From NCBI GenBank assembly GCA_020205615.1, contig JAINUW010000266.1, positions 1-64,000 of the forward strand: DNA of 64,000 nucleotides, given 5' to 3'. This DNA is from Panax quinquefolius (Eukaryota; Streptophyta; Magnoliopsida; Apiales; Araliaceae). The translations under genes were made by a program, and so were the position numbers. Below, piece after piece: positions 1-12,219 of the stretch. Under the pieces are notes generated by a model that did no database searches, was not told the DNA's origin, and worked only from the letters and a program-made list of their open reading frames with translations. How positions within the stretch are numbered: the first letter of the stretch is position 1; every line of letters begins with the position of its first letter.

Positions 1-2388
1 TTAACAACTATGGTATTTTGTGGCTTATTTTGTAATATAAAGGTGCTGTCTTACTATGAAATACCAAAATATTTTGAATTATGCCATGTTTGGTTCTGGA
101 ATGATGAAAAACCCTTGGTAGTATGCATGCTTTTTATGTTACTTTATAAAAGTGCCAACATATTATCTTTATCTGATTGTAGTTTGAAATACTTTTAATG
201 TATTTCACTTAATCCTTTCATAATTTTATATTAGCATAGCAACTATATCATTCATCTCTCATATTTGAAAAGAATATGTTTCATCTGATGCTATATATTA
301 CTGAACAGAGATAAAGTGTCAGATCAAAAGTCTGGTTGAATTATGTACTCCTCAGAAAAAGGCTCAACTGATGGTCAAGGTTTCAAGTTTTTAGTTTGGC
401 ATGTTCTCTTAGTCAGAAGTTATGCAAGTTTGATAAGTTTAATCAGTGTTTTGCTTAAGAACTAGAAAGGATGTACAGTGAGAAAAATGATCCTTCTGAC
501 TAGACATTGACCAATAGTCTATAATAACACATTACATGGACCAAAATAACCTCAACATTCAGAAGAAGCTCAATTTGGATGGTATAACATCAAGTCAATA
601 TTGACTCTTATTAATATTTCAGATCATAAATGGAGTTAAGAGTTAGGCTCATGTTATTAGTCCTAGGCATGAAGACTAAGCTCTGGTAAGTGAAATTTTA
701 CATTAATGACAAACTGCTTGGGTTGAATTTATGGTATTACCTAGAGTCAAATTGAGCATTATTGTTTAGGTGAGCAAAGAGAATTTGGGGATAGCATTTG
801 AGTTTCACTATTAACTCAGGTCATGGATGTTTACCAAACTTGTTATTGTTCTGAAGTTTATCAATTATTGTTTATGAGCTGGATCAGATATTTGTATCCG
901 TGTCAGGATTTTTCTCTCCGACATCTTTTTTTCTTTTTTATTCTTCTTCTATTTCTAATGTGATTTAATTGTTTCTCCTTTTCTTTATTTGGATATTTTG
1001 TTTCTTTGAATTTTTTTTCTTACGTACTGGATGAGACAATTCTCCTGCACTAGGCCAGCTGCTTGTCTTTACAAATAGTAAACAGTAGCTCGTTGTTTCT
1101 CTTTCCTGTCTAAAGGCAATTTACTTTTTATCATTGTGGGTTTTGGTTTGATCGTGAGACATGGGGGCAGAGAATTGATCCTAGACAAGTTTAGTATGAT
1201 TATGTAATGCTTTTAACACCGTGTTTGCCAACTTCTTCAAATGCAAATTTAATAATTCAACATGTTTAGTTATGATATTCCAGTTTTTGTTTATGCATAT
1301 CTTTCATTGTCTATTTAAAATCGAGCTTAAATTTTAGGTAGGATTGTTAATTTCTCATTACTTATAGCCTCAAACCCCAGATACACATACTTTTTCTCCC
1401 TTCTCCTATAAAGCTTCCTTTCCCCAAAAAAGGTAGGATTGTTAACTAAATAATGAAGCATGGAGTTGCCTTGCTCCTGTGTACCATTACATAAACACAT
1501 ACCGTAATGCAATAGATTATTAGGTATAAATCTTGGGGATGGTCAGGATTAGTGTACTTTGCAGTTGGTTCTACTCAGATTAATGTCTTGATTTTGTGAA
1601 GATTAAGTCTTGGATCCAATAACTAGAATAGTACAGAAACACCATCCACACACACGTGCACTTATGCCAGAAGTTGTTATTTGTGCTAATAGCATCAACT
1701 CGATAGAGGTTAGGGAATAGTTTCGTGGGCATGACGACTTGTAGACACAGCTCTGCGTGAGCTGAAAAACCAAGGATGTAAGTTCATAGTGCCGAACATT
1801 GAACCCTAGTGAACACTAATTAGTTGGAGTCGGGACATACATCAGAACAAGAAGGAATGGGCATTCTTGTGAGCAACTAAAGATATATAGATAGTTGGTG
1901 CCTTGGTGGCCACCCCATGTGTTTTTCTCTTGGTAATAGTGATGTCTTCTATATAAGAGGATGTAGAAGTCCTAAGAAGTTCCAAGTGAAAAGGACATGA
2001 ATACAACTGTAGTTCCCATCTTACAAGCTGGACCTAGTACATAAGTTCAAAAACTCAATCCTTGCTCGACACAAGTTGATGAAAGAGAATTGCCTGGAGT
2101 ATGCTCATCAAGGTATGAAATTTACTTGTATTAATACTTCTTTATAAAATTTTGGTGTGTGGTGGTGAAGCAACTTTAGATGGGCCATTGAGATAAAGGT
2201 TTTCTGCATGTTTGAATCAACAGCATGGAGACTCATATGGGTTGTCTATGTATCTTTACTACTAGAAAATAGTTATGTACTTCCTCTGTCCTGTAATGAA
2301 TATCAGTTTTGGTTTTATTGTCTAGTCATATTAAAGCTGAAAACTATCAAGTGTTTGAATGTGTATGTATATTTTTATTTTTGTTGGT
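1..2388. other. non-coding stretch, no gene recognised
   Basis: AT-rich DNA with stop codons in all frames every few dozen codons and no recognisable protein similarity. It contains a pyrimidine-rich tract near 905-1020. One possible small exon (2013-2112, plus strand) is discussed under findings but is not strong enough to call. Confidence 0.5.
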
Positions 2389-2441
2389 TTTGTGTGTGTG
2401 TTTGTGGGTGGGTGGGTGGGTGGGTGGGTGGGTGGGGGGGT
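2389..2441 (+). repeat. (TG)n then (GGGT)n microsatellite, G-quadruplex-prone
   Basis: A short TG run is followed by about nine consecutive GGGT units ending in a run of seven G (2406-2440). Four or more G-triplets separated by single-T loops is the classic pattern for a very stable parallel G-quadruplex. The 130-codon open frame across it (2208-2600) is an artefact of the low-complexity tract. Confidence 0.95.
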
Positions 2442-3040
2442 AGTTATTCTATTTTCCTTGTGCCTTTGTTAAGTTGCATAACATTTTCCGTGTGGAATTG
2501 CAAGTTTCTTGGTTTGTCTACTTTAGTTTACATCATGAAAGTCTTAATACGAGAACATGATGAAATTATTAGTTTTGTTTTCCTTTACAGCCCTGCCTAG
2601 CACTCTATCCCCACTAAATATGACAACCAAAAAACCATAAAAAAATGGTGAGGGAAGAAAGACCCAAAAGTCGGAAAAAACTGGAAATAAGTTGGTATTT
2701 CCATTTTCTACTTCTTGATAGGCAAGATGGGAGCCTGGAGAGTGAGAATAAATGTTGTTTGATTTTACTTTGAAGAAAGGAGTTTGTGACTACAAGTGAT
2801 TCATCTATTCAATAGCCTAGGAATTTAAGATATCCAAACTACAACTATATAGGTGGTGATGGAAACTATAAGATCAGTATATATTGGCCTTTTAGAAGTC
2901 AGTTAGAGGCATTTTTAAATTTAAAATTAAAATGATTTATTTAGGTTTAGAAAATAATAAATCTCATAGTTAATATTATTTTTTAGATAGCAAAAATTAA
3001 ATTATTTCATATCAAACTTGGGTTTGAAAATAATTCTATC

Positions 3041-3086
3041 GACTTTTAAAAGTCAAATTTAATATTATATTTTGGGACGGAGGGAG
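3041..3086. mobile_element. Stowaway-like MITE end (fragment)
   Basis: The motif TTTGGGACGGAGGGAG (3071-3086) matches the terminal repeat typical of plant Stowaway MITEs. A 14-bp perfect palindrome, GACTTTTAAAAGTC (3041-3054), lies just inside it. I could not find the matching opposite end within 300 bp, so this is probably a truncated or diverged copy. Confidence 0.5.
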
Positions 3087-3726
3087 GATAAGCTTTCTTT
3101 TGTTCTACTTTCTCGACCTCTCCTTCAAAATAAACAAAAATGGGAACAGGATATTAGAAAATTATCCCATTTAAGAATATAGGAGAAATTTTAACCCACA
3201 TTTTTCAAAGATATATATTTATGTATGCATGTTATTCTTGCTGCCACTGTGGGCACTCCGTCCATGTGCTAGGCAACATCTAAGATCAGATCTAGAGTTT
3301 ATATTCTCTTCCTATGCAAAATAAGTCTAGAGTCTGTGTCTCATTAAAGAGAATATAGATGTTGGGGAATAATGGACATTGGGTCCACAATATTTATTGG
3401 GCCCTTGGTCTTGAATATGGATATTGAGCCCCATCTATTGTATTAATGACTAAGTTGGACCAAATTGTGCATGTGGAGAGAGAGACAAATGTAGATGATT
3501 ATTTTGCTGTAGCTACTAGTTAGTTGATTATCGCAACTACTCAAAACGATGTAGTTTTGTGATAAAATTATGAGAGTTCATGGGAAATGTAACCACTATA
3601 TCTCTCCATATATATATGAGTGGTAATAAAAGTAGAATTTATCTCAAACTTTGAATTTAGCAAACTTCGAAGCAGTATAATTTATTAAGGTGAACGGGAA
3701 ATTCAAAATTAATTATATTTTGTTAA

Positions 3727-3751
3727 ATATATATATATATATATATATATA
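3727..3751. repeat. (AT)n microsatellite
   Basis: Uninterrupted alternating AT of 25 bases in the region 3' of the YUCCA gene. Confidence 0.95.
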
Positions 3752-4147
3752 GGCACACTATTATAGAGAGAAAATCTTCTAAAACACATGGATTATTGAA
3801 TATACAAAATCTTAAAAGCACAAAAATAGAAAGCCTCGTCTTCCTTTATACAGAAATCCCAAAATCATTCTTAAGACTTGGGATTTATCAGGAGAGGGCT
3901 GCTCTTAGTTTATGTCTCTTTCATTGTTACATTTCTACACAAACTTATCCCTGATTGTTCTGTTCTATCAGCTGCCAATATCAGAATTTAAAGTCAAACA
4001 AAACAAAACAAAACACAAATAAATATAAACAAAAGATTCCTTATTTCCTTTTATGTTCTTCCTCGATTTCGGATTTCGAGTTTTTCTCCCCAATAATCTA
4101 GTGAAATCTACCAGTCTTTTTACTAGTATTGAGTCCTCCCCATAATA

Positions 4148-5995
4148 TCAGAAATGTGATTTACATCTTCCATGAGCAGCAACTGCTACAGAATGCTTCT
4201 TATGCTTTGTTTCTTCTTTCCAGATTTTGCCAATGTCTTGTGCTATTCTCATGGCATCTAAAGATGCACCAGATAGACCTTTCCTTGTGAAACCAACTGC
4301 ATAAAGTCCAACTTTTCCTTTCCATCCATTTGGAAATGGAGCTATAGGAATCCCCTCTCTTGAAAAGAATTCATTTTCCTGCAAAAATAAATAATAAAAA
4401 ACAAATTTAGCAGCCCATTTAAGAATAATTCCCAATATAAAATAAATATAAACAATTGGAACCAAATCAAACTATCAAACAGAACCCAACCACCTAATCA
4501 AGCTCTAAGTTCAGAGTTTAAAGGGTATAATGGGTATTTCACTGTATGTTACAAGACAAAATTATTTATAATTACAGAAGAAAAACATAGATTTGGAAGA
4601 AACTTCTGACAAGTCTTTTTGTACGAAAAAGAAAAAATAATGGCACATCAACCACCAAACAGAACCCAACAACTTGATCAGTAAACAGATTCTTCATATA
4701 TGAAACAGAGAATCTAGAAACCCAACTTCCATAACTACACAAATCCATATACAGGAAAACTAACTTTGAATAATATATTACGAGGATAACATGAAAAAAT
4801 TAAAAAAATCTCACCTTTAACCATGAAGGAACATTGCTGCAATACCCGGTTGCCAAAATAACAGAATCTATCTCAAAGTTTTCGCCATTCGCAAGTTCAA
4901 CTCTACCGCGTGAAAATTTCTTGATTCCAGGGACTATTTTAATCTCTCCAGACCTAATCTTTTGTAATGCACCAATGTCCAAGACAGGGGTCTTTCCTTC
5001 AGTGTCCTTCAGCTGTAAAGGTCCCATTGATGGCCTTTTTAGACCATACTTCTCTATATTTCCAAGCACCAACCTTGCAATGGCCAGCATTATTTTATCA
5101 ACTGCCCATATTGGCAACCATTTCATCATTGAAACAGCTAATTGGAACGTTGATTTTCCAAGAATTTCCCTTGGCAGGACATGAACCTGTTGATTAAATC
5201 CAAAAAAAAAATTCTTATTATAATTTGGAAATATTATTACGTACCATGTAACAGCTTAAAAGTTATATTTGGTTGTTAACATGGTATCAGAGCTTAGCCA
5301 GAATGTTGTGGTTAAATTTTTTCACTCACCGAGCTTCGAACCACCATTGATGGAATTGCATTGTGGTGGCACAAATCAAGAGAAACCTCCATGCCTGAAT
5401 TGCCACAGCCAACAACCAAAAGCGCGCTTCCTTGATAGGCCTCACCGGACCTATAGTCACATGCATGCATTACATGGCCACCAAACTCTTCCAAGCCTTC
5501 AAATTCTGGCACAACTTTCTCTGCATTTTCTCCTGTGTGTACAACAAGCCACCTGCAAATATACTCAACTTCTCCCTCACCAAACTACTTGTCATTAAGG
5601 TCTTAATTCTCCACAAACAGCACGTTTCATCATACTTAGCAGACTGCACAGACTCGTTGAACCTCGGGTCAATCTCAAAGTGTTTAGCATAGGATTCCAA
5701 GTACTCTATGAATTGATTTCTTGTGGGGTATTCAGGGAAGTTTGCTGGGAATGGGAAATAGGGTAGTTGGCAGAATTGTTTAGGTAGGTGAAGTTTAAAG
5801 GCGATCATAGGTTCTGTTTTGCCACAGAGAGGCAATGCAGTTGGCTCGGTCTAGGATTATGAATGGGACACCTTGCTGTTTAAGGCCAGCGGCCACTGCT
5901 AGGCCTGATGGACCAGCACCTACAATGACAGGTCCATTCACCAATATGCAGCGACGAGCAAAGAAGTTATCCTCACGTTCAAGAGTTTGAACCAT
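4148..5995 (-). CDS. YUCCA-type flavin monooxygenase (auxin biosynthesis), three exons, two compensating frame breaks
   Basis: Encodes a YUCCA enzyme, which uses FAD and NADPH to convert indole-3-pyruvate to indole-3-acetic acid. Exons on the minus strand: 5995-5330, 5186-4815 and 4378-4148 (TGA stop); both introns are GT-AG with phase-0 joints. About 422 residues, normal for the family. Visible motifs: FAD-binding GAGPSG (residues 26-31), FMO motif [11 protein letters not shown] (about 171-181), NADPH-binding GCGNSG (about 196-201), then [12 protein letters not shown] and the C-terminal SHF. Wording such as [12 protein letters not shown] and [13 protein letters not shown] points to the YUC3/5/7/8/9 group. 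Start: ATG 5995 has A at -3 and G at +4; an in-frame ATG at 6025 has a weaker context. Odd: one extra base near 5794-5799 (a TAA follows YDRL) and one missing base near 5571-5580. The roughly 72 codons between are conserved YUCCA sequence in the shifted frame. Either consensus errors at base runs or a very young pseudogene. Confidence 0.9.
4379..4814 (-). other. YUCCA intron 2
   Basis: Donor AAG|GTGAGA at 4814 and acceptor TTTTGCAG|GAAAAT ending at 4379, between conserved SWLK and [11 protein letters not shown]. 436 bp, phase 0. Confidence 0.88.
5187..5329 (-). other. YUCCA intron 1
   Basis: Donor TCG|GTGAGT at 5329 and acceptor AACAG|GTTCAT ending at 5187, between conserved VRSS and VHVLPRE. 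143 bp, phase 0. Confidence 0.88.
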
Positions 5996-6087
5996 TTTTG
6001 GTATATGAAGATTAGTACAATGCATCAAGAATTTATATTGAAATAAAGACAAAAGCTCAACTTGATGCAGGTTTAATTTTGAATAAG

Positions 6088-6099
6088 TCAAAGTAGCAT
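6088..6099 (-). other. possible tiny upstream ORF in YUCCA 5' leader
   Basis: An ATG-CTA-CTT-TGA minimal frame about 100 nt upstream of the YUCCA start. It lies in the transcript only if transcription starts near 6195, as the TATA-like box suggests. Confidence 0.3.
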
Positions 6100-6223
6100 T
6101 AAAAGATTAGACAGAGAAGAAGGTATAGAAAATAGCTTTGTCTATGTTGAAAGATAGATATATAGAGGAGAATGTATTTTGTTTGAATCATATGTGTGGA
6201 GGGGGTTACAAGGGATGGAGAGG

Positions 6224-6231
6224 TTTAAATA
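6224..6231 (-). promoter_or_regulatory. TATA-like box of the YUCCA gene
   Basis: TATTTAAA on the minus strand, about 230 bp upstream of the YUCCA ATG. It is followed by CT-rich sequence, a common context for plant start sites. Predicted start near 6195, giving a leader of about 200 nt. No transcript evidence is available. Confidence 0.45.
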
Positions 6232-7602
6232 GGGAAGTTGGCCATGAGAGTAGCATGTGATTTGGATTAGTAAATGATTCTTTTAAGGTCTTTCTCAAAT
6301 CATAAGTCTGTGGTCACCTCCTTTGTTTAATGCATATATATGTACACTGTTAACATTATTTGTTTACCTTATTATTGACTTACAAACATACCTTCTTTAT
6401 ACTAATGTGAAGCTTTATCTGTAGAATGTACTACTTTCTAAGAAAACTATATCCTACAGCATGTGTCCGGAAATAATAGTTGCTTTCTTTGGGTGTTCTT
6501 GGCACGGATATTAAGACGTACCGGAAGCACATATGTACATTATTAGCATACAATATATTGTGACATATGTTTATATACTAAACATATGATATAATTTTTA
6601 TTTGTTTCCTAAAAAAAATAAAAATAATTGACCATCTTTTTCGGACGGAGTAATTTTTTTGTTAAACTAAGTAATATTATTATCTTCCAAGATTACACAT
6701 ATAGGAAGCCTCCTATATAGTCTGTGAAATTGACCTTATGTTGTAAAATTGGTCCACCTGCAATCTTCCCATGGACCTGCTTCTTTACTACAGGATGTCA
6801 GGATTCATTACATTGAGTCAGACGTTTGCCATTTAAGACCTCCCTATATCTAGTACGGCTGGTTTTAACTGGAGGGTGTTTTGGTCCTTTTAATATCTGT
6901 TGTTGGACTTGATACTTTGACAATTGGCATTTCATTCAAATATGATACACATGGTAGATGTGATTATCCCTGCAAATAATTTAACTGCGATGAAAACCAA
7001 TAATTATTTGGCAGAGGACTGAAGTAAGAGAGTCCGTATGATGACCGACCGTGTGTGTGTTATTAGTTCAATTGATCACTTCATAGTATATGCTTACAAC
7101 ATTTGTACTTCCACTATATATATATTGGCCCTTTTTGTTGCAGCTTACAGCTTGTTTTTAAGTAGCTTATTTAATCTGTTTGCCGCAGCTTTTTTAAGAC
7201 GGCTTATTAATTACAGGAATTAAGTTGTTATGATTGGCAAATTAAATAAGCTGGAAAATAGGCACTTAGATACCAACTTCTGTTGTGCATTGCAGGATTT
7301 TGAAACCTAGCTTGATGAATAAAGCAATCTAATTAATATTCAATTGGATATGGTATGGTGGGAATTAAGTAAGGATTATGTCCAGTAGATGAAGTCTTGA
7401 AATGCGTCCTCTTCTTCTTTCAGTTTGCTGAATAATATTAATTAAGGCTTGTATGAGGAACATTTAAACATAATTTCTTTTTGAGTATATTTTTTTTTCA
7501 ATTGTAAATTTTATTGACTAAATTCATTTATTAGACAAATGTTAAAGATTGGGCGTCTCAAATTCAATGCCCAAAAATTGACAAGGGTACGCTGAATGTG
7601 GC

Positions 7603-7608
7603 CACGTG
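7603..7608. promoter_or_regulatory. G-box CACGTG in distal YUCCA upstream region
   Basis: Palindromic CACGTG about 1.6 kb upstream of the YUCCA start. PIF-type bHLH factors are known to bind G-boxes in promoters of the YUC8 group, so it is a plausible site. A 6-bp match in several kb is also expected by chance. Confidence 0.25.
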
Positions 7609-8537
7609 GAGTAGGGTGGTTTCAGAGTTGTAGTTGCACATGGGGAGGCTCACTTTTCCTCTGTTGGAATTTGAAACAGCACCATCACCGCCACCATCTA
7701 CACCTTCTGTTCATCAAATCCAGACTTGTTCTTAATTAGCATTGAGATTGTATAGATGCTACTACCTGTGCATGGACCACTTAATTCAATTCAGTGTCAT
7801 TCGAAATGCATGCGATTCGTTTCTGTTTCGTGGGACTATATATATAATCCTACTAGTTAAGAATATATTTTCTTAGAATTTAATAAACTTAAATTTCATA
7901 CAAGATTATAAATAATTATATATGTACAAAGGTGAAAAATAAAACAACAATGATATATATATAATCTAGATCAATAAGAATATCTGATAAGTTTGAATTA
8001 ATTTCAGAAAACAACTTACTATCCCACATTTCATTGAAATTTGTAGCATGTTAAAAGATTAAATTATTTGATAATTATATATGTTTATTTTTGAATGAAA
8101 TTAAACATACGTTGTATATATTTGGTCATCACTATCAAAATTTGAATCTAGAACCCCTTATCCTTATTTTGCATGAGATCTAATTAATTCCCCAAAGCTT
8201 TGATGTAACTATACTATATATATGTTGTTGAAATTGGAATTGGCGTTGGCGTTTTTCATCTATTCAATCATTTATATTAAGTGGTCTGAATGAGGGCCAG
8301 AGGGGCTCGTGGGAATGAAGAAAGTGTGCATGTGCATGTGCATGCATAGAACCTTGGCAAAATGGTCTCTTCTTTTCATAAAATGAGAAACTAGTGTTGG
8401 TTCTTATTCAGATATTTTTCTTTTGGTATTTTTTTCAGTGGCTTTCGAATGGGAGTACAATCATCATCTCAAAATCGTCATCATCTCCTAAAGATAATTT
8501 ATAGTAACGTAGACAGTAGATAGCCGTACTGCAGGCA

Positions 8538-9101
8538 GGTGCGGATTCAGCCGGTTAATTCAGTGGGATCAATTTTTTTTAAAATAAAAATTTATAAAAA
8601 AAATAAAAAACAACAAAATTATGGCAAAATACGAGAGATATTACAAATAATTGTGTGAACTATTATATAAAATCGATATTGTTTTATGTAATTTAATACA
8701 CTTCCTCGATCTTATGTTATATATAAAATGATATTTTATAATTTTTAAAATACTGTTATTATAAGAGACATTTCTCGTGTCCTCTAAAATAAATTACAAA
8801 ACTAAATAATATTGTTAAAATATTATTTATAATAACATTTTTTGAGATTTCATTGTTTGAAACTATCGTGATGATAGTCTCATTTTAATAATGGCAAAAA
8901 TATCATATTCAATGTAAGTTACTAAATAATATAAAAGAGTGGAGTGTTGGTATTAGTAAAAATTTGAGACATTTAATAGTCTTTTAGTCGAATTTTTATT
9001 TTCACTAAACATTTTATAAAATTAAAATCAAATTAAAAATTGACTCCTAAAAATTCAAATGGGGTCAATTCGATTTTAATATTCTAAGGTAGATCCTTAC
9101 C
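8538..9101. mobile_element. possible MITE-like element
   Basis: Starts with GGTGCGGATTCAG and ends with a roughly inverted counterpart (AGATCCTTACC), about 9 of 15 positions matching. Both ends also carry a GGGATCAATT / GGGGTCAATT motif. The inside is very AT-rich and non-coding. No clear target-site duplication seen. Confidence 0.3.
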
Positions 9102-10372
9102 ATGACCGCAGCACATGCACGATTACGTGCACATGCACATAATATAGGATATGGTTAGCGTGAAGTTAAGCTTTCACTTCTACGCTCAATATAATCTTGA
9201 CATACTGAGATGAGAGGATAATCTCTTCTTCATGCATTGTCAATCTTACTATTTGAAGGTGAACTTACCATAAAATTCACTTCACGTTAATTAATCCCCC
9301 ATAATATATAAAGAGAGGTAGGAATTTTCTTTTTGGTTTTTCATTGTAACGGTTCGGTGAAGTTCAGAATATGACTTAATTTACTGTTTAACAGCACCAG
9401 TTAGGATGTCCTTGTCAGTTCCACAGTTTACAATTTAGTTGAAGAATAAAACTCAATTCATTATTCAAGACTGCCAATTGGGTCTTTTTTTTTTATTCAT
9501 CAAACAGTCTGAGCTACTGGATTATATTAAAATTGTAAACTGTTACAAATGATTAAAAAATTATAATATGACAAATCGAAAAGATAATCCTTTTTAAAAT
9601 AATCAATCGTAGCAACATAAAATATGCAGATTTGAGTTGTTTTTCGATATGAGCAGAGAAAAAATCGGATGTCATGATAACGACGACATACCCAAATCTG
9701 AACAATATCTTGAACGATTCAAGCACTGAAAAAATTATTACAAATATATATATATCTTTCAACTAGAGAAAGTAAAGTCTCCCAAGAGATAATTAATAAT
9801 GAAATCATCTCATAAAAGAGAAAGAAATCAATCATGTAATAGAGAAAACAAATCCCACAAACGGGGGAAAAAAATTTAAGAGAGAAATTATTAGATCAGA
9901 AGAAGAAAAGGTCTCTTCTAAATAAGGAAAGTCCTCCCCAAATCTAAGATGGAGACTAGAGTTTTTATTCACCACAAAATTTACACAAAAATTATGAGAC
10001 GTTAATGAGAATAATACTAAAGTTAAAAATTTATAGAAAATTGATATTTTAAATCGTCGATTTAGCGACTATTTTTTTTGTCACTATAAACGATATCAAA
10101 AAATCATGTGAAAATATCAATTTTCAAGGCATTGATATTTTCTTACATAATGGCACGATGAGAGTTTTGAGTTTCAGTGAAGACATTATTAATGTTAGCA
10201 TGGAGGAATAATCATATTTAATACTCCTATTACTTAAAGTTATGTCCTTTTTACCCTCTATAACAAAAAATGAAATTTATTTAATTTAATTTTTTTGGTA
10301 CAAAATCATTCACATTTTTAAGAAAATGTCATTTATCAAACTATACCAAGGATGACATTTTTATAAATAATA

Positions 10373-10400
10373 TCGTACGCACGCACGCGCGCACGCACGT
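10373..10400. repeat. alternating purine-pyrimidine CGCA/CGCG tract
   Basis: An almost self-complementary run of CA/CG dinucleotides (ACGCACGCACGCGCGCACGC), unusual in this AT-rich setting and of the type able to adopt Z-DNA. Confidence 0.8.
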
Positions 10401-11021
10401 AAAATAATAATTTGGTGGATTGCATTATTAATTTATTTAAAGTTGGTGGTATTTTGGTAAACATTTTCGTTCTTAGTAGTTTAATTTGTGGATATATGGA
10501 AATGATCAAAATAGCCATATATATATAACCGACCAAACTAAATATAGATTGAGCTTAATAATTACTCCAATTTTTTCAAAACAAAATTGTCCACCAAACT
10601 AGACTACGTACTATATTGCTGAAATTTGCTTCAAAAATATCTCGTCCACAAAACTGCAAACGAAATTAATCAGAAAAATTGTTTACGATTTTCTATTTCA
10701 AAATGGGAACATGCAATAAATATAATTTAGTCAGCAGTACTGTCCTCATAACTATATATTTGCGATTCAATATGTACGTACATGTTTGTAATTCCAATAA
10801 ATATTATTAAATTAGGGAGAGATCGATCAGGAATTAAGAACTTGATTTTATAATCTAATAGGATATATATATAATATATAATATGTATGTGAATTAATCT
10901 CTCTCAGTACTCTACTCAACCTTGCAATAATTAAAGCTTGATGAAGCCAGCTTGTGAAAAGGCCAACTTGGGGCCATATTTTTCCATTCCTCTATAATAT
11001 ATTATCAGCAACTTTAGATGA

Positions 11022-11042
11022 ATATATATATATATATATATA
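11022..11042. repeat. (AT)n microsatellite
   Basis: Alternating AT run about 60 bp left of retroelement array 1. Confidence 0.9.
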
Positions 11043-11099
11043 TGTAATCGATTAAAAGTTTGACCAAATGTTTGATTAAACGAATCCGAATAAAAAAAA

Positions 11100-11104
11100 A
11101 CACA
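11100..11104 (+). repeat. target-site duplication, left copy (ACACA)
   Basis: ACACA directly abuts the first LTR of array 1 and is repeated exactly at 25558-25562 after the third LTR. Five bp is the normal Ty3/gypsy duplication size. Confidence 0.8.
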
Positions 11105-11660
11105 TATGAGACCCCGTGATTTTATCAATAAAGATTTAAATTTTGTTGAAATAATTTTTTAATATTATGGTGTGAATTTAAGATAATATTATAGTTGTGG
11201 GTAGTATTTATAAATTTTGCAAAAGTATGCAAGTGGTTATATTATATTCGATTGGTCTGGGAATATTAGGTTTAGCGGAGGAATATTCGTGACAACTACT
11301 CAATCATTGGTGGACCCCATTAATGTAATTATTATAGGATTGAGAAAACGACAAAAATATTTTATTGAAATAAACGGCGGAAGTTTTACCGTCAGGATTC
11401 TTGTTGAACTACTTCATTAGTAAAAGAAAAGAATACGCGTGTGGTTGACAAGAAAGACACCAGATGATTATTATCTTTATGTGAGTGTTTCACCGGTTTG
11501 ATTCTATTATCGTCGATTAATAATATGAATTATTATAATGATAATGACGTTTTGTTTTATTCAGTATTATTAACGTAATAAAATGTAAACATCTTTTTAT
11601 ATAAAATGAATACTTTATTAAAGTTTATTCTATAAATAGTAATATATTATATTTTATTAT

Positions 11661-11725
11661 GCATAGTGTTGCGTAGTGTTTTTGCATAGTGTTTTGCATA
11701 AGTATTGCATAGTGTTTGCATAGTA
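11661..11725 (+). repeat. GCATAGTGTT short tandem repeats in LTR U3
   Basis: Five to six imperfect copies of GCATAGTGTTTT about 130 bp before the LTR TATA box. Also at 17690-17750 and 23688-23752 in the other LTRs. Confidence 0.85.
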
Positions 11726-11852
11726 AAATGTTTTATATAAATAGAATATATTATATTTTATTTAAAAGATTTTTTCTTTAAATATATACCGTCAGATTAA
11801 AGTAAATCAATCTGGACCGCTCATGGATTAGTTCTTACGCATTCCATTTTCC

Positions 11853-11860
11853 TATAAATA
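11853..11860 (+). promoter_or_regulatory. LTR promoter TATA box (array 1, LTR 1)
   Basis: TATAAATA in the context TTCCTATAAATA, conserved at 17879-17886 and 23880-23887. It should mark the U3/R boundary about 30 bp downstream. Confidence 0.7.
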
Positions 11861-12219
11861 GAAAAGCTCATTCCTTCATTATTTTCTTACGTATTCATTG
11901 AAACTCTAGAGAGAAATTATAGAGAGAAGGTTATATAGAGAAAGTTATAGAAAGAAGAAGAGTATTTCGCTACTTCACTACTTCTATATTCAGTTCTTTT
12001 TACGGTAAGGTGTTATTCTTTCTTCTTGAAGAGAACTTACATTATTCCATTCATTATTATTCATTGGAATAACTCCGTAAAAGTGGCATACCCTATACAT
12101 AACCTCTGTATACGGCATACCCACTATACTTGGTGAAATCCTTATGTTATTCCATTGCTTATTATTACATTGGAATAACTCTGATAATGCTATTAATTCC
12201 TATACTTGGTGACATTCTT

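Larger units (their letters stand above)
6240..11099. other. intergenic DNA upstream of YUCCA, no gene recognised
   Basis: AT-rich, no open frame above about 70 codons and no protein family recognised. It holds the G-box at 7603, a possible MITE at 8538-9101, an alternating CA/CG tract at 10373-10400 and an (AT)n tract at 11022-11042. Confidence 0.55.

Noticed and set aside
2208..2600. 130-codon open frame, plus strand
   Set aside because: Runs through the TG/GGGT tract (repeated VGGW), no family similarity, and coding only because the repeat lacks stops.
4834..5692. Plus-strand open frames of 76-116 codons
   Set aside because: They lie antisense to the conserved YUCCA exons and are shadows of that coding sequence.
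10040..10110. CGTCGATTTAGCGACTA motif resembling CACTA subterminal repeats (similar wording near 26455-26600)
   Set aside because: No CACTA termini or paired ends found nearby. Only short motifs, so not called as elements.
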